DNA of 64,000 nucleotides. Origin: Voacanga thouarsii. Taxonomy: Eukaryota; Streptophyta; Magnoliopsida; Gentianales; Apocynaceae. Both the position numbers and the translations under genes were made by a program. Where the stretch lies: assembly GCA_026120185.1 (NCBI GenBank), contig JANUWF010001813.1:434001-498000 (forward strand). The letters run 5' to 3'. The number at the start of each line of letters is the position of its first letter. The stretch's first letter is position 1. The notes beneath the pieces are model-generated. The model worked only from the letters and a program-made list of their open reading frames with translations. It had not been told where the DNA came from and ran no database searches. Below, piece after piece: positions 22,430 through 33,668 of this stretch.

Positions 22430-25400
22430 TCTTGTTAAAATGCCATCAAGTATTCTCTCATATTCTTCAAATTGGCTTCATGTTCTTCGTTAACTGAAGA
22501 GATATTTTGAAGTGAAATAAGCTCTTCTTTAAGGGAAGAACAAGTGAACTCCACTTTCTAAAAGTTATCCATTCTTTTCTTCAAAAGTAACTAAAATCTT
22601 TCTCTCCTCTTTCTTTAAGTGTTTGAGCTTTTTTTTAGTGTAGTAATATCAACCTTAATTCTTTGTAAGTTGGCTTTGCTTTCCTCAACTTAATTTATGA
22701 GGTCATACTTTTTGGCTCCAGTGTCATCCAAGTATTATCTAGTAGCGAAAAGTAATTGTGTATGAGATTCCTTTGAAGCCTTCTCCAAAAAAATGAATCT
22801 AACATTGTCAAATTCACGCACTTGAATGAAGAAAGACCTCAAAAGATTATTTAATGGTGACAAATTCTTTAAGGATATAGAAAACTTAATTCTTAAGTGA
22901 AGAGATTTGCTCGATAGTCATTTGCTGAATCCTTTTGTAAAATTGCTTCCAAACATCCAGGAGAAACTTCTTTTCGAAAATTAACATTAAGGACTCTTCT
23001 AGGAAGGTAAAGATGGCTGAACAATGTTGATAAGCTACTACATTGTATTTTAGATCCTCGTGCTGAAAGAAAGAGATGTCCTTATAACCATCTTACTTGG
23101 AGAAATGAGAATCGTTGATTGAGCCTTGAGAATGAACTTCCTCATTAAGAATTACAATATTACGTTCCTAATGAAGAAAAATGGCGACAAAGTTAAGTTC
23201 AAAAAAAGAAAAAAAAAAGGGACGGAAAGAAGAAGGAATGAACTAGTTTTACCTTATTTTTGAAAATCTCTTGGCTTTTAGGATCTTGGCTCAAAGTTGT
23301 GGTTGCCACCTTGGTTCATTTCCAACAACGATATTTACTACTAGAACTGGCTTCTTCAAATTGATGTAACTCATTTTGTTTTGAAGATGTCGAAAGTTTC
23401 TCTATAACTAAGTCATAATTTGAAGAATAATGACCTTCATGTCTTAAAGAATTTTCTAACCCCTTTAAAGTATTAGGAGTATTAATTTATTGAGGAAGTT
23501 TTCTCTTGGAGCAAGGCAGGCTTTCCACCTTCTTCGATGCAGATTTTTGGGAGTTCAACATTGAGATGTGATCTTTAAGAAATGTTCCATGAACTTGTTC
23601 CTACCATACTTTATATTCTGGAGTATAGTACTTCTTTATACTATAAGGAGTGGCTGGAAATCTTATCTTGGCCATCGTTTCATGAAGCGTGTATCTTATC
23701 CAAAGACGTAAGTGTTAGGGATATGCCCTAGAGTCAATTTATACTTATACTATTGTCGTTATATTTTATATAAGCATATGATATTTTCCTTTTCATGAAT
23801 AGTGCATTTAGTTTTGTGGTCATCAAGTACATGACTTGATAGTAAAACTAAATAATGAATACAATGACTATTCTAAAACTGTCCCTGATCGATTATTATT
23901 ATTGGAACAATAATAAATTAAGATTAGTATGTTTGTGACTTGATGGCTATGTTTTATTGGTCATGGATATTTGTGATATCAAGTCAAAACATAAATAAAT
24001 GTTAGAGAACATTGTATTGGACATGATCCACTGTGAGAGTATTTCATGAAACATGTCATAAGTACTTTCTAGCCATAATGATATTAAAAGTCCTTCGACC
24101 TAAAATCATCATAATTTCCTACTTAATAAGTTCTATATTTTGACGTTGTCTAAAGTTGTCTTTAACCAGATAATAAATTATACTACTGTTGGATATAGAA
24201 TAAATCAAGAAAAGGAATATGATTGATAGTAAAGGAATTTGTCCCTCTCAATTATGGGAGAGATATCCATAGGCCCCTTTTTAAATTAGACTGTTAAAAT
24301 GCACTACCGTGCTCAAATATATCAATCTAAAATATTGATATAATTTATTTGAACAATCTACTATAAAATCAATAAATAATTGATTAAATTTAATAAGGAT
24401 GACATGCTCTGTGCCTTATGCTTAATCTGGATATCGTGTGATAAAATGATTAAATATAAAATCGTGGTTTGGTTCAAAGAGATCACTGATCTTCATTTAA
24501 CCTGGATAGTTATAATGTTTTGCTAGAAACCGCTTATAACTTGTGGGCCATTTAAATATAATTTAGGCACACTGCCAGTATTAAATGAACCTATAGGGTT
24601 ACACAATAAGCGAACTTGTTAGGTTATTTTTCTGATAACCAGATTCGATGAATCTGAAAATATATTTAAGTTAATCGAACTTAAAAAATTTACCAGATAC
24701 AATGAATTTGGAAATATGTCCACATTCGATGTATCTGGATGATGTCCAGATTATAAGAATCTGACTCGGTAAATTAATTAGTTAAATTACCGAGATAATG
24801 GCAGAATCTTATCATATCAGTTTTAATTTAATTTGAATTTAAATTAAAATATGATAAGATATTATCAGAGTTGGACTCTAAGAGGTTCGGGAGTTTTTAA
24901 GAAAACCCTAGCCGTCTTCTCTAGAGCCCTGTTCTGTTGAAAATATTCGTGCTTCCATTCACAAAAAAAAAAAAAACTCTCAAACCCTAGGCACTAGCAC
25001 TCTCAGGGTAACGAGTCAGTTTGCCGTGTATATCCGATAGATGATATTCGCACACTGAAGCGTCTGGTGATCGTTCGGGTTGCACGTACGACAGCACAAT
25101 CAGAATCGAAGGATCTCGATTACACCAAACAATGGTAATTCTGTAAACCTTAGATCTTCTTAATCATTTATTTGGGTCTTCAGAAGGGATTCGTGGATAT
25201 TTTCTGTGTTTAGGAGTCCACGAATCCTAACAGTAAGATATCTACTAAAATAGTATTTTGAGTTGAACTTGAAGCTGATGATTTGAGGAGAGAAGAATCT
25301 ATGCCTGTGAGGAGCGAGTGCCCTTGAAGTTGACTTCTATTAACCATTTCTTCGTAAGTTATTGTAGTGTTGTCTCTGGTAAAGGTCTCATGTATTTGCC

Positions 25401-25540
25401 AGACTTTGCCTCATAAACCGTTAAAGTCATTCCTGCTTTCGTTGTGTCATTTTCGTGGTCGTGAATGACTAGAAATTGTTAGCTCGAAGAAAATCGTAAT
25501 TTTGAAAAATACACCATGGTTGGACCTATTTAAAAAAAAT
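22430..25540 (-). pseudogene. Antisense ORF remnant (plant-mobile-domain-like) in the Tat-type element
   Basis: On the minus strand fragments read LEDILRLW-like and TMAKIRFPATPYSIKKYYTP, EQVHGTFLKDH, then serine/lysine-rich linkers and a coiled-coil-like segment (LKEELISLQN, NEEHEANLKNMREYL) near 22450-22560. Antisense ORFs of this style, related to the plant mobile domain, are known between integrase and 3' LTR in Tat/Ogre elements; their role is unknown. The remnant is broken by stops and by a solo LTR (23,713-25,232). Assignment rests on recalled family style, so moderate confidence. Confidence 0.5.
23713..25232. mobile_element. Solo LTR (1,520 bp) inside the antisense region of the Tat-type element
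   Basis: Termini are TGTTAGG and CCTAACA. A perfect 5-bp TSD GTAAG lies at 23708-23712 and 25233-25237. No internal domain is present, so it is a solo LTR left by recombination, or an LTR-sized non-autonomous unit. A motif like CCAGATTCGATGAATCTG recurs about four times between 24640 and 24765. Confidence 0.88.
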
Positions 25541-26607
25541 GAGAAAGTTAAAACAAATGGCAGTTTAAAAAAAATGAGTTTCATAGAAACAAAACTTTAA
25601 AGTGGCCAACACAGGTGTGGCCAGCAAGTTACAAGGCTGAATGTGCAAATATGGTGAAGCTTGTGTGAATAAACTGCCGTCAAAGCTTCAACGATGACCA
25701 AAGGATTAAAAAAAAAATGATGATAGGAAGCTTGAGAAAGTCAACGCCGCGTACAACATGGAAACATTTCATGCATGAATGATAATATAAATAAATAAAT
25801 AAATAAATCACAAAGATATGATGATGTGTCTTGTTGAACAAAAAAAATAACACTCTAGGAAAGTTTCGAAAACGACATAGTTTAAGTTGACCATAGATGG
25901 AGCTACTTATTCAATGGCTTACAGAGGATGTTACAATTACAAATAACACATGGGCATCACTATCTTACTCAAAAGTGGGACCCGCTTAAAAAAAATGTGG
26001 ATAGCTTTGAAGCTAGCTTGTGGACATATGCACCAAGCAGTAATGGCATGATCGAAGCTCACAAGAGAATATTTTAAGAATGTGCGGTTTCAAAAAGAGG
26101 TTAATGTTTAAAGCATGGCTTAATACAATATATTATAAAAAAAAAGGAAAAAAAATTAGGAACGGGAGCTTACAGAAACCGAAGAAAAGGAAGTTTTGCT
26201 ACCAAGTTCCTTTGCGCAGTTGTGAACACTAAAAAGTAGTGGGAGTCCTCAGTTGAAGTCTTCGAAGCCTTGAATTTATATAGAAAATTGATGAAAATTG
26301 AAGTCTTTTTATAGGCACTATGAAATGCCTCTTCCAAATCCTATATGACTTCTAATTTTTATTGAAAATATTTTAACTTAGATTTAGATTTAATTTCAAG
26401 GAGTTTGATTGGTGGCTTCAAGAAGTATAATTTCTCCCCAAGTTTGGACTTCAAGTCTTTTACTAATTCCTTATAAAAGTAGAAAAATAATTCTATTTTA
26501 TCAAGGAATTGAAAAGGGGCTTTTATAGTAATTTATAATTAAATTGAAAAATTAATATTATTTTCATATAAGTGATACTTCAAGCATTGGCATTCTCTTC
26601 AAGTTTT
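25541..26607. other. Non-coding 3' region of the Tat-type element
   Basis: AT-rich sequence between the antisense remnant and the polypurine tract. A TAAATAAATAAATAAATAAA run lies at 25789-25808. No gene recognised. Confidence 0.5.
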
Positions 26608-26621
26608 GAAGTGGGGGCGTT
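26608..26621 (+). promoter_or_regulatory. Polypurine tract of the Tat-type element
   Basis: TGAAGTGGGGGCGTT directly precedes the 3' LTR start TGTAGACA at 26622; it would prime plus-strand DNA synthesis. Confidence 0.8.
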
Positions 26622-27198
26622 TGTAGACAAATAAAATTTAGAGAAAATATATTTGACCAAGACTAAAAGAAAATTAAATATTTTAGTCTTAGTTAATTAA
26701 AATAAATTCATGAATAAATATAATTATTTATGGATTAATACAGTTGGACCATTATTACAAGTCCATTAAATCCAATATAATATGAAATTGGGTTATTCAA
26801 ATTGGGCCATTATCAAGAGTCCATTTCAAATTAAATCTAATATGTTATATATTAAATAAAATTAGATTGGCCCATTAAAGTTAGACCCTTGTAAAAGATT
26901 CATTAGACCTAAATGGTGTGGATTGAATGAAATTGGACTAAATTTAAATTAAGCCCAAGTCACCTTGAACCCAAGCCCATTAGGGTTTGTTGAGAGACTT
27001 CATAAAATTCTACATCGACTGTTTATACTGAAATCAATAGATCTTAAACCTATAAATAGGGGTTTCTCTCAGAAGTTCAAGTAACCTCGAATCATCAGCA
27101 AACAAGAGGCATCCTCAAATTTCAGTAGCATTCAAGTTTAACCTTTAACTAGCTCAAGTTTCATTTAAGCTCAATCTTTAGCAAAATCAAGCTTCAAT
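26622..27198 (+). repeat. 3' LTR of the Tat-type element, left part
   Basis: It starts TGTAGACAAATAAAATTTAG and includes a TATAAATAGG box at 27051-27060. It is interrupted by the copia element that begins at 27199; the last five bases (TCAAT) are that element's TSD. The LTR resumes at 38597. Confidence 0.9.
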
Positions 27199-27654
27199 TG
27201 TTGGATTTTGATCATGCAATAACAATTAATGTGCAGGAAAAATTAAAATAAAATCCATTCAAAGGAATCATTGGAATATAATTAAACGGGTTAAGAGAGG
27301 GAAAAAAATTCATTACTTGAAAAATGTATCTTTTAAAAATTTTCTTCACGTGTGGAACCCTTCGTGAAATTTGTCCAAGCACGAACTACCAAAATTCAAA
27401 GCGTAGGAATTTCTCTAGCAGTATCCACACAAAGAACCATATTGATCTATTGGCGCTAACCAATGCTAGTGGGTATATTATTTGGCGGCGTTAGGGATTA
27501 TGTTTTCGCGAGAGAAAACAAAAAGAAAAGGATTTTTGAATTTTTTTTCTTTACTCTCCTAACTCGTTTAATTACATACGAGTAATTCTTTTGAGTAGAT
27601 TTCATTTTAATTTTCGCTTCGCATTAATTGTTATTGTATAATTGAAATCCAACA
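27199..27654 (+). repeat. Chimeric 5' LTR with an internal inverted copy
   Basis: The last ~110 bases (from about 27541) match the end of the 3' LTR in direct orientation (ACTCTCCTAAC...AATCCAACA). The first ~340 bases match the end of the 3' LTR (about 38262-38596) in inverted orientation: TTTTGATCATGCAATAACAA here is the complement of bases near 38567-38590. The two outer ends are therefore a long hairpin. The U3 and promoter part present at 36838-38260 is missing. Confidence 0.85.
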
Positions 27655-27655
27655 G

Positions 27656-27667
27656 TGGTATCAGAGC
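27656..27667 (+). promoter_or_regulatory. Primer-binding site, initiator-Met tRNA type
   Basis: TGGTATCAGAGC one base after the LTR end; complementary to the 3' end of initiator methionine tRNA. Confidence 0.9.
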
Positions 27668-27689
27668 TATTTCGTATGTGTTTTATGGG

Positions 27690-28380
27690 TCTATTATTAT
27701 TGTTTGAAATTGTTTCAAAATAAATTTGGCATTATGAAATTGTTTCATAAATATTCTGATTATTGAAATTATTTCAAATTGGATGAAATTGTTTCACTTG
27801 TATTTTAAAGTTTGAAGAATATACATATTTTTAAAAAAAATTGCTCTACTAAATTCTGACTGGAAATTGTTTCCAAACTGTTTGATTCAATTAGAAATTG
27901 AAACTGCCAAAAAATTGTTTCTGGCAGAGGAAAAGGAAAAAAAAAAAATCTATTTTCATTTTCTAAGGAAAATTGTTTCTGGAAAATTGAACAAGGAAAA
28001 AGGAAATTGTTTTTTGGAGAAAAGAAAAAAAAAAGGAGGAAAACGGCTTTATGGAAATATGATTGGAGATTGTTTCCAATTTAATTGTTTCAATAGAAAT
28101 GTATTCTAGCAAAGGAATTTTATTCCTTAGGAATTGTTTCCCCACATTGTATGCAAAAAAGGAAAGAAAAATTATGGTTGTTTCAGTTGGCTTATTGTAA
28201 GCTGAAAAGAACAAGAAAAAAAATTGGAATTGCTTGTTTCTGGAAATTGTTTCCAGCAAATAATAATAAAAAAAAAAATTACGCTCAAGCCTGCATGGGG
28301 CTTGAGGAAGCCCGCGTGAGGCTTTCTTGTTTAATTAAAAAAAAAAAAGGCTTTCTTGTTTAATTAAAAAAAAAAAAATC
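27690..28380 (+). repeat. Leader with about 13 copies of an AAATTGTTTC motif and a 29-base tandem repeat
   Basis: Between 27700 and 28260 the motif GAAATTGTTTC, or a one- to two-base variant, recurs about thirteen times at irregular spacing. At 28320-28378 the unit GGCTTTCTTGTTTAATTAAA plus an A run is doubled. No protein is read. The position between primer site and gag is where packaging signals lie; a function is not shown. Confidence 0.7.
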
Positions 28381-29439
28381 TTTCTTTCAACGCACAATTA
28401 TATCTTTCTTTAAAAGTGACCCCAAATTATTTCAAAATTTGTCTTGGACCTACAATGTTTCCAAAAATTTTGTTTTTGGGACAAAATATTTATTCTTCCA
28501 AAATAATTATTTTGGATCAACAAAATTTCCCAAAATTTGATTTTGCGACTAATTATTTTATTTTTTTATATTTCATGTATATTTATTTGCTTAATATGTT
28601 TTAAGCATGTTCTTGGCATGTTGGATTGGTTATAGATTTAAACCAATTAATTTTGATTAATTAATATTGTATCATATATTTTACTGCTTTGTTTTGAATA
28701 AATAGGGTCTGCGAGTCCTGTATTTCTCTATAATTCTCTTGTAATTTCTCTTCTTATCTAAATCTTCTTGAATATAACTCAAGGTATCTTCCTTAGGAAT
28801 TTATATAATTAGATTACATAAGTTAGATAGGAATAGAAATTATTTTACGAGTTTATGGAGATAGCGACTAAGACGAAGTAAGAAGATGGTAAGACTTTCT
28901 TCTCAAAACATACATGAACACATAGGTTTGACCAAAATTAATTCCTTACTTGGCTCAATGAAATTAATTTAGAAAAATCCATAACCAAACCATGTAATTG
29001 AGTCTATTATAATATTGTCAATGTATTGATATTTATGCATGCCAAATGTATGAGACCACTAATATAACAAATTTTGCAATTAATATTAAACTTAATGCCT
29101 TTTATTAATATAGTAAAAATGAGAGTTCTTTTTCAAGATCAAGTTGTTGGGCTAACCTAAGCCTACTTGATATCGAGTATGTTCGAGCTGTGAAATTTAA
29201 ATTCCTGATTAATAGGTTGTGTTTAACTAATTTTTTTTATCCTGGTTGGGCTAATTCAAACAAAAAAAAAAAAAAAATTAGAGGTAAGATTGGCTTTCCT
29301 GAATCAATAATGGGGGTTATTAGTTTAAGTAAAATAGTGAAATAATTATGCACTTAATTAAAGACTTAATTATTTGCATATCATATGCATATGTATAGTC
29401 TAATATCTCATATCTTTCATCTATTTCATTTGCATCATG

Positions 29440-30235
29440 ACAATCAATTTGAATTTACGTAGCATATTGGAAACGAACAAGCTTACCGAGACCAATTTGT
29501 TAGACTAGTGTAGAAACTTGAAAATCGTTCTCAAGTAGGAAAAGTTGCTCTACGTATTAGATACTCCTATTCTGCCACCTCCAACTATAGATGCTCCTGA
29601 TGATGAGTATGAGGTTCACAATAAATACAAGGAGGACAGTAACACAATTTCTTGTATCATGCTAACGTTAATAAACTTTGAGTTATAAAAGCAGCTTGAG
29701 CATATGAATACTTACTCTATCATCTTTTGTCTAAGGGAGTTGTTTGACTAACAAGTAAGAACAAAGAGATATGAGATCTCTAAACAGTTATTCCGTTCTA
29801 AGATGGTAGAAAAGTGCTTCAATGACGACACATGGGCTGAAAATGTTAGGCTTAATTGAGAAGTTTGAATCTTTTAGTTTTGTGAAGGATCATGAATTAA
29901 GTGTCGACTTAATTCTGCAATCTTTACCAAGTAGTTTTTCACAATTTGTGATTAACTACCAAATGAACAAGATCGAGACTACACTACCCAAGTTGATCAA
30001 CTTTCTCAAGACTGCAGAAACTTTCTTGAAGAAGAAAGCCAATGCATTATGTTGGTAGATTCTTCCTCTTCTAAGAAGAAAGTTTCCAAGAAGAAGAAGA
30101 ATGTTTCCACTAAACCTAAAGGTGGCGTGAAGAAAAAGGAGGCATTTGCCAAAGACCTATGTCATTATTGTGGCAAGATGGGCCATTGAAGGCCAACTGT
30201 AAGGTCTACCTAGAGATTGTCAAAGAAAGGAAAGA
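29440..30235 (+). pseudogene. Gag of the nested copia element
   Basis: Copia Gag of the UBN2 type. It starts near NLRSILETNKLTETN (about 29450), continues KQLEHMNTYSIIFCLRELF, then frame 29822-30058 with SVDLILQSLPSSFSQFV and YQMNKIETTLPKLINFL. A CCHC zinc knuckle, CHYCGKMGH then a stop in place of W, lies at 30158-30195 and would bind element RNA. Stops and a frameshift near 29860 break it. Confidence 0.82.
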
Positions 30236-30312
30236 GAAGCTGGCAAGCACCTCTACTTCCACTCTTAATATATTTATAATTGAGATTAATACTATATTTA
30301 AAAATGAGATAT

Positions 30313-31618
30313 AGGTATTGGACACTAGATGTGGATCTTATTTGTGTAATAATTTGCAAGGACTAAAGGACAGTAGAAGGTTTAAAAAGGATGATGTTGA
30401 CCTATGTGCTGCAAATAGAACAAAAGTTACTGCACTTGCTGTAGGGACTTATCATCTACAGTTGCTTTCTGGATTGATTTTAGAACTTGCAAACTGTTAT
30501 TATATACCTATTTTACGTAATACCATTATCTTAATTGCTTGTTTGGGCATGAATTTTTTTATTTAATTTTCAAGAATAAAGATTATTCTTTTTCATTAAA
30601 TGATGTCCAATATGGTACTGCAACTTTGATAAATGGTTTGTATCTTCTAAACATGAATGATCTTATTCTCAATATAAATAACAAGAAACAAAGAAAAGAT
30701 AAGTCAATCTTATCTTACTTATGGCATTGTCGTTTAGGCTATATAAATGAGAATCGCGTTTTTAAGTTACACAAGCATGGTGACTTTGAGTCATTTGATT
30801 ACGAATTATATGGCACATGGAAGTCTTGTTTATTTGAAAAAATGGCTACAAGTCCCTTTTCTGGAAAAGGGAAAAGGGCCAAAGAGTTATTGGAACTCAT
30901 ACATACTGATTTATGTGGCCAAATATCAATACAAGTAAGAGGTGGTAATCAATACTTTATTACCTTTATTGATGATTATTCATAATATGTGTATTTGTAT
31001 TTAATAAAATATAAATCTGAAGCCTTTGACAAGTTCAAAGACTTCAGGAATAAAGAAGAGAAATAATTTGGTAAAAGTATTAAAACTTTAAGATCTAATC
31101 AATAAGGTAAATACTTAAATCAAGAGTTTCAAAGTTATCTAAGAGATAATAGGATATTGGACTCTACCATATACATCTCAACATAATGGTGTATTTGAGA
31201 AAAGAAATCAAACCTTTCTAGACATGGTACGGACCATGATGGTTTTTGCAGACTTACCAAAATCATTTTGGAGATATGCACTAGAGCCTGCTATTTATAT
31301 ACTAAATAGAGTTCCGTAAAAAATGGTTGATACTATGCCATTTGAGTTATTCTTTGGTAAGAAACCAAAGTTAGCTCACTTGAGAATATGCAATTACCCT
31401 GCATTTGTTAAAAGGCCATAGTCAGATAAACTTGAAAATAAGTCTGACAAGTGTTTATTTGTTGGATATTCGAAAGAATCATTTGGATATTACTTCTATC
31501 TCCCTTCTAAAAACAAAGTGTTTATTTCGAAGTATGCCATCTTCTTAGAGAAGGAGCACATACTTAAAGGAGATAGTGGGAGTAAATTGAATTTAGTAAA
31601 GTTCAAGAAGAACAAGTA
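30313..31618 (+). pseudogene. Protease and integrase of the nested copia element
   Basis: Protease reads VLDTRCGSYLCNNLQG; the catalytic D-T-G is altered to DTR. The integrase zinc domain is at 30715-30830 (LWHCRLGYINENRV) and the core begins with ELIHTDLCG and YFITFIDDYS. The later core is readable near 31180-31250 (the NGVFEKRNQTFLDMVRTMM region in several frames). The C-terminal region ends with FLEKEHILKGDSGSKLN before the solo LTR at 31619. Several stops; not functional. Confidence 0.82.
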
Positions 31619-32931
31619 TGTTGGAATGTATGCTCTCTTAAACTAGGTTTCTGATGGAATTTTGGTTTATATTAATAAAATTTTTATTCTAAAAAATTAT
31701 TTGTGAATTTTTCATTACTTATGTGCATAATTTCGCTAGACAAAATCCATTACGTTTAAATAAATGATTCATATGAATGGAAGTCTTTCACAGTAAGGTA
31801 TGGACCATAAATTACTTAACACATAAACTATCGTTCTTAACCGAATGATGAGAATGAGAATCTCATCATGGTAAGGTTATTGTACTATGAATTCTAAATA
31901 TGGAATGACTTACCTTTAGCCAATAAGTAGTCTTCTCATTTTATAACACAAGCGTATTTTGAATACGTAGAACTGGACCTGTAGTACTGGTTTCTTAAAG
32001 TACTATACGAAAGAAACTTAGACTACTACTGTTACAACGTGAATTTATACTCTATGGCTTGAATATGAGTTAGTCATATGACGAAGCTAAGAGCATATGC
32101 TTTGATATACTATAGTTGAGGTTCTATTGTAAGATCAATATACTTGTATATTAGGTATAAATGACTAGTTAGTTAAGACAGACTTGTACAAGATAACTTT
32201 AATGCTATATCGCCCCTTGTGACCATCCGAATGATCTAAATATCCAAGCCCTGGGGAACATGGCTTGGATGTTTGCTTTAAGGTAGCTCCCTTGGAAAGT
32301 AGAAACATTCTAAGAAGTCATGGATCATTGGATTAGAAGTCTAAGGATGGTAGATATCTTTTAGAGAAGTTTTAGTATACTTCTTCCTCTCTAAATGAAC
32401 GACGATATGTAGAGGGATATTTTAGTCGTTACACTTGTAGTTCGGAGACATTGCTAACGCAGCATTGTCCTTGAGGTCAATATTTTCTTACGGTGATATT
32501 AGAAAATATTTAAAATATAAAATATAGCTATTTATATAGTAAGAGTATTTTGATCATTTTAATAGCCAAAACGATGTGTCTTTTTAGTCCTCGAAATAGC
32601 CTATAAGTCCTAATTAATTTTGGGTTAAGGAAATAGTCTCAGTTAAAGAGAATTTTGTTTTATTCACAAAGTCTAATTTATTATTATATTAGAATAAAAT
32701 AAAAGATCCAGAGGAATTAAATTAAATTTATTATCTGGTTTAATTGATTGATTAATTATTCAGGGTTTGAGACCAGATTGAATAATTAAAAAGTTAACAT
32801 GGGCTTAAATTAGGTAAAAAGGCTTGAATAATTATCTTGGTCTATTTGGGCTCATTAATTATTTATTGGGTTATTTTTATAAGCCTAAAAAATAAATAAT
32901 TGAGATTTATTATTTATGGGCTCATTGAGTC

Positions 32932-33014
<83 letters not shown>
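32932..33014. repeat. (TAA)n microsatellite in solo LTR D
   Basis: About 27 uninterrupted TAA units. The sister LTRs have only a short AAATAATAAATA at this place, so the repeat expanded in this copy. Confidence 0.97.
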
Positions 33015-33366
33015 TTTTTTGGCCCAATAGCCTAGATTGGGATTTTTTTCTATTCACAGAATAGAAGAGTTTAGGGTCAGCTGAATGTATTCTATAATAG
33101 CATATCTTGATAACATCCAAATGGTTTTGAATAACTAGAATCCCAAGAGTGTTATTAAATGAGTTGTGTATGTTTGGAAAACATACGACTGTGAAAAAAA
33201 ACAAGCTTGGTGTTTTTTTTTTTTCTCTCATTTTTCTTCTCCTTGATATTGCTAATTTTGATAGTAGAGTGTCGAGTGGAAAAAGACCGTTTTTCTTGCC
33301 TGAATTATTTTCACCAACAGTAGTTAGGTTGAGGAATATTCCGAGAACTAGAGAGCTCGTGCATTC

Positions 33367-33487
33367 ATGCCAAGAAGAAGTAGAAGGCTAGCGGGTTTTG
33401 ATCCAAAAGTTTCAACAAGGAGAGGAGAAGACATTCATGTTGTTCGGTCATCTTCCTCAATGCCAAAGAAAATCTTAAAGCACAGAG
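33367..33487 (+). CDS. Small basic ORF in LTR copy D, ending at a splice donor
   Basis: Forty codons, MPRRSRRLAGFDPK at the start, then a basic end KILKHR. After one further base (G at 33487) a donor GT (33488-33489, context AGAG|GTAAAA) follows. The start motif, the length and the codon phase of the donor match copies in four other LTRs of the window. The protein has no known domain; the Arg-rich start could be a nuclear or RNA-binding signal. Coding status is inferred from this shared pattern. Confidence 0.5.
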
Positions 33488-33575
33488 GTAAAAATAAAAA
33501 TTACGATGTTCTTGTTTTCCTACATTTTTATTTTGCTTCTGTGTTGTTATTTTGCCATTTTTATGCTTTAGAGTA

Positions 33576-33668
33576 AACATGGATCTACTGTCTAAACCAA
33601 CATCTATTAAGAGAATAGATGAATCTTCATCTACATAAGAACCTCGTAGGTCAAGTAGGATAGTGTGA
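33576..33668 (+). pseudogene. Copia integrase-RT linker fragment between two solo LTRs
   Basis: Reads on from the host frame: NMDLLSKPTSIKRIDESSST, stop, EPRRSSRIV. This is the linker that in copia Pol separates integrase from RT. The last five bases, TGTGA, are the TSD of the next solo LTR. Confidence 0.75.

Larger units (their letters stand above)
31619..33570 (+). mobile_element. Solo LTR, divergent copy of the RRSRRLA copia group (copy D)
   Basis: It begins TGTTGGAATGTATGCTCTCT and ends ATGCTTTA. Flanks AAGTA (31614-31618) and GAGTA (33571-33575) are a TSD with one change. Removing it restores the host frame V-Q-E-E-Q-V-N-M-D. Length 1,952 bases. It aligns along its length with the 2,014-bp LTRs further right but is clearly more diverged, and carries a long TAA microsatellite. 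Confidence 0.88.

Noticed and set aside
27690..28260. CRISPR-like spaced repeats
   Set aside because: Motif is short, variable and irregularly spaced in a plant retrotransposon leader.
32914..33231. Open frame with a long leucine run
   Set aside because: The run is the translation of the (TAA)n microsatellite in a solo LTR; not a gene.
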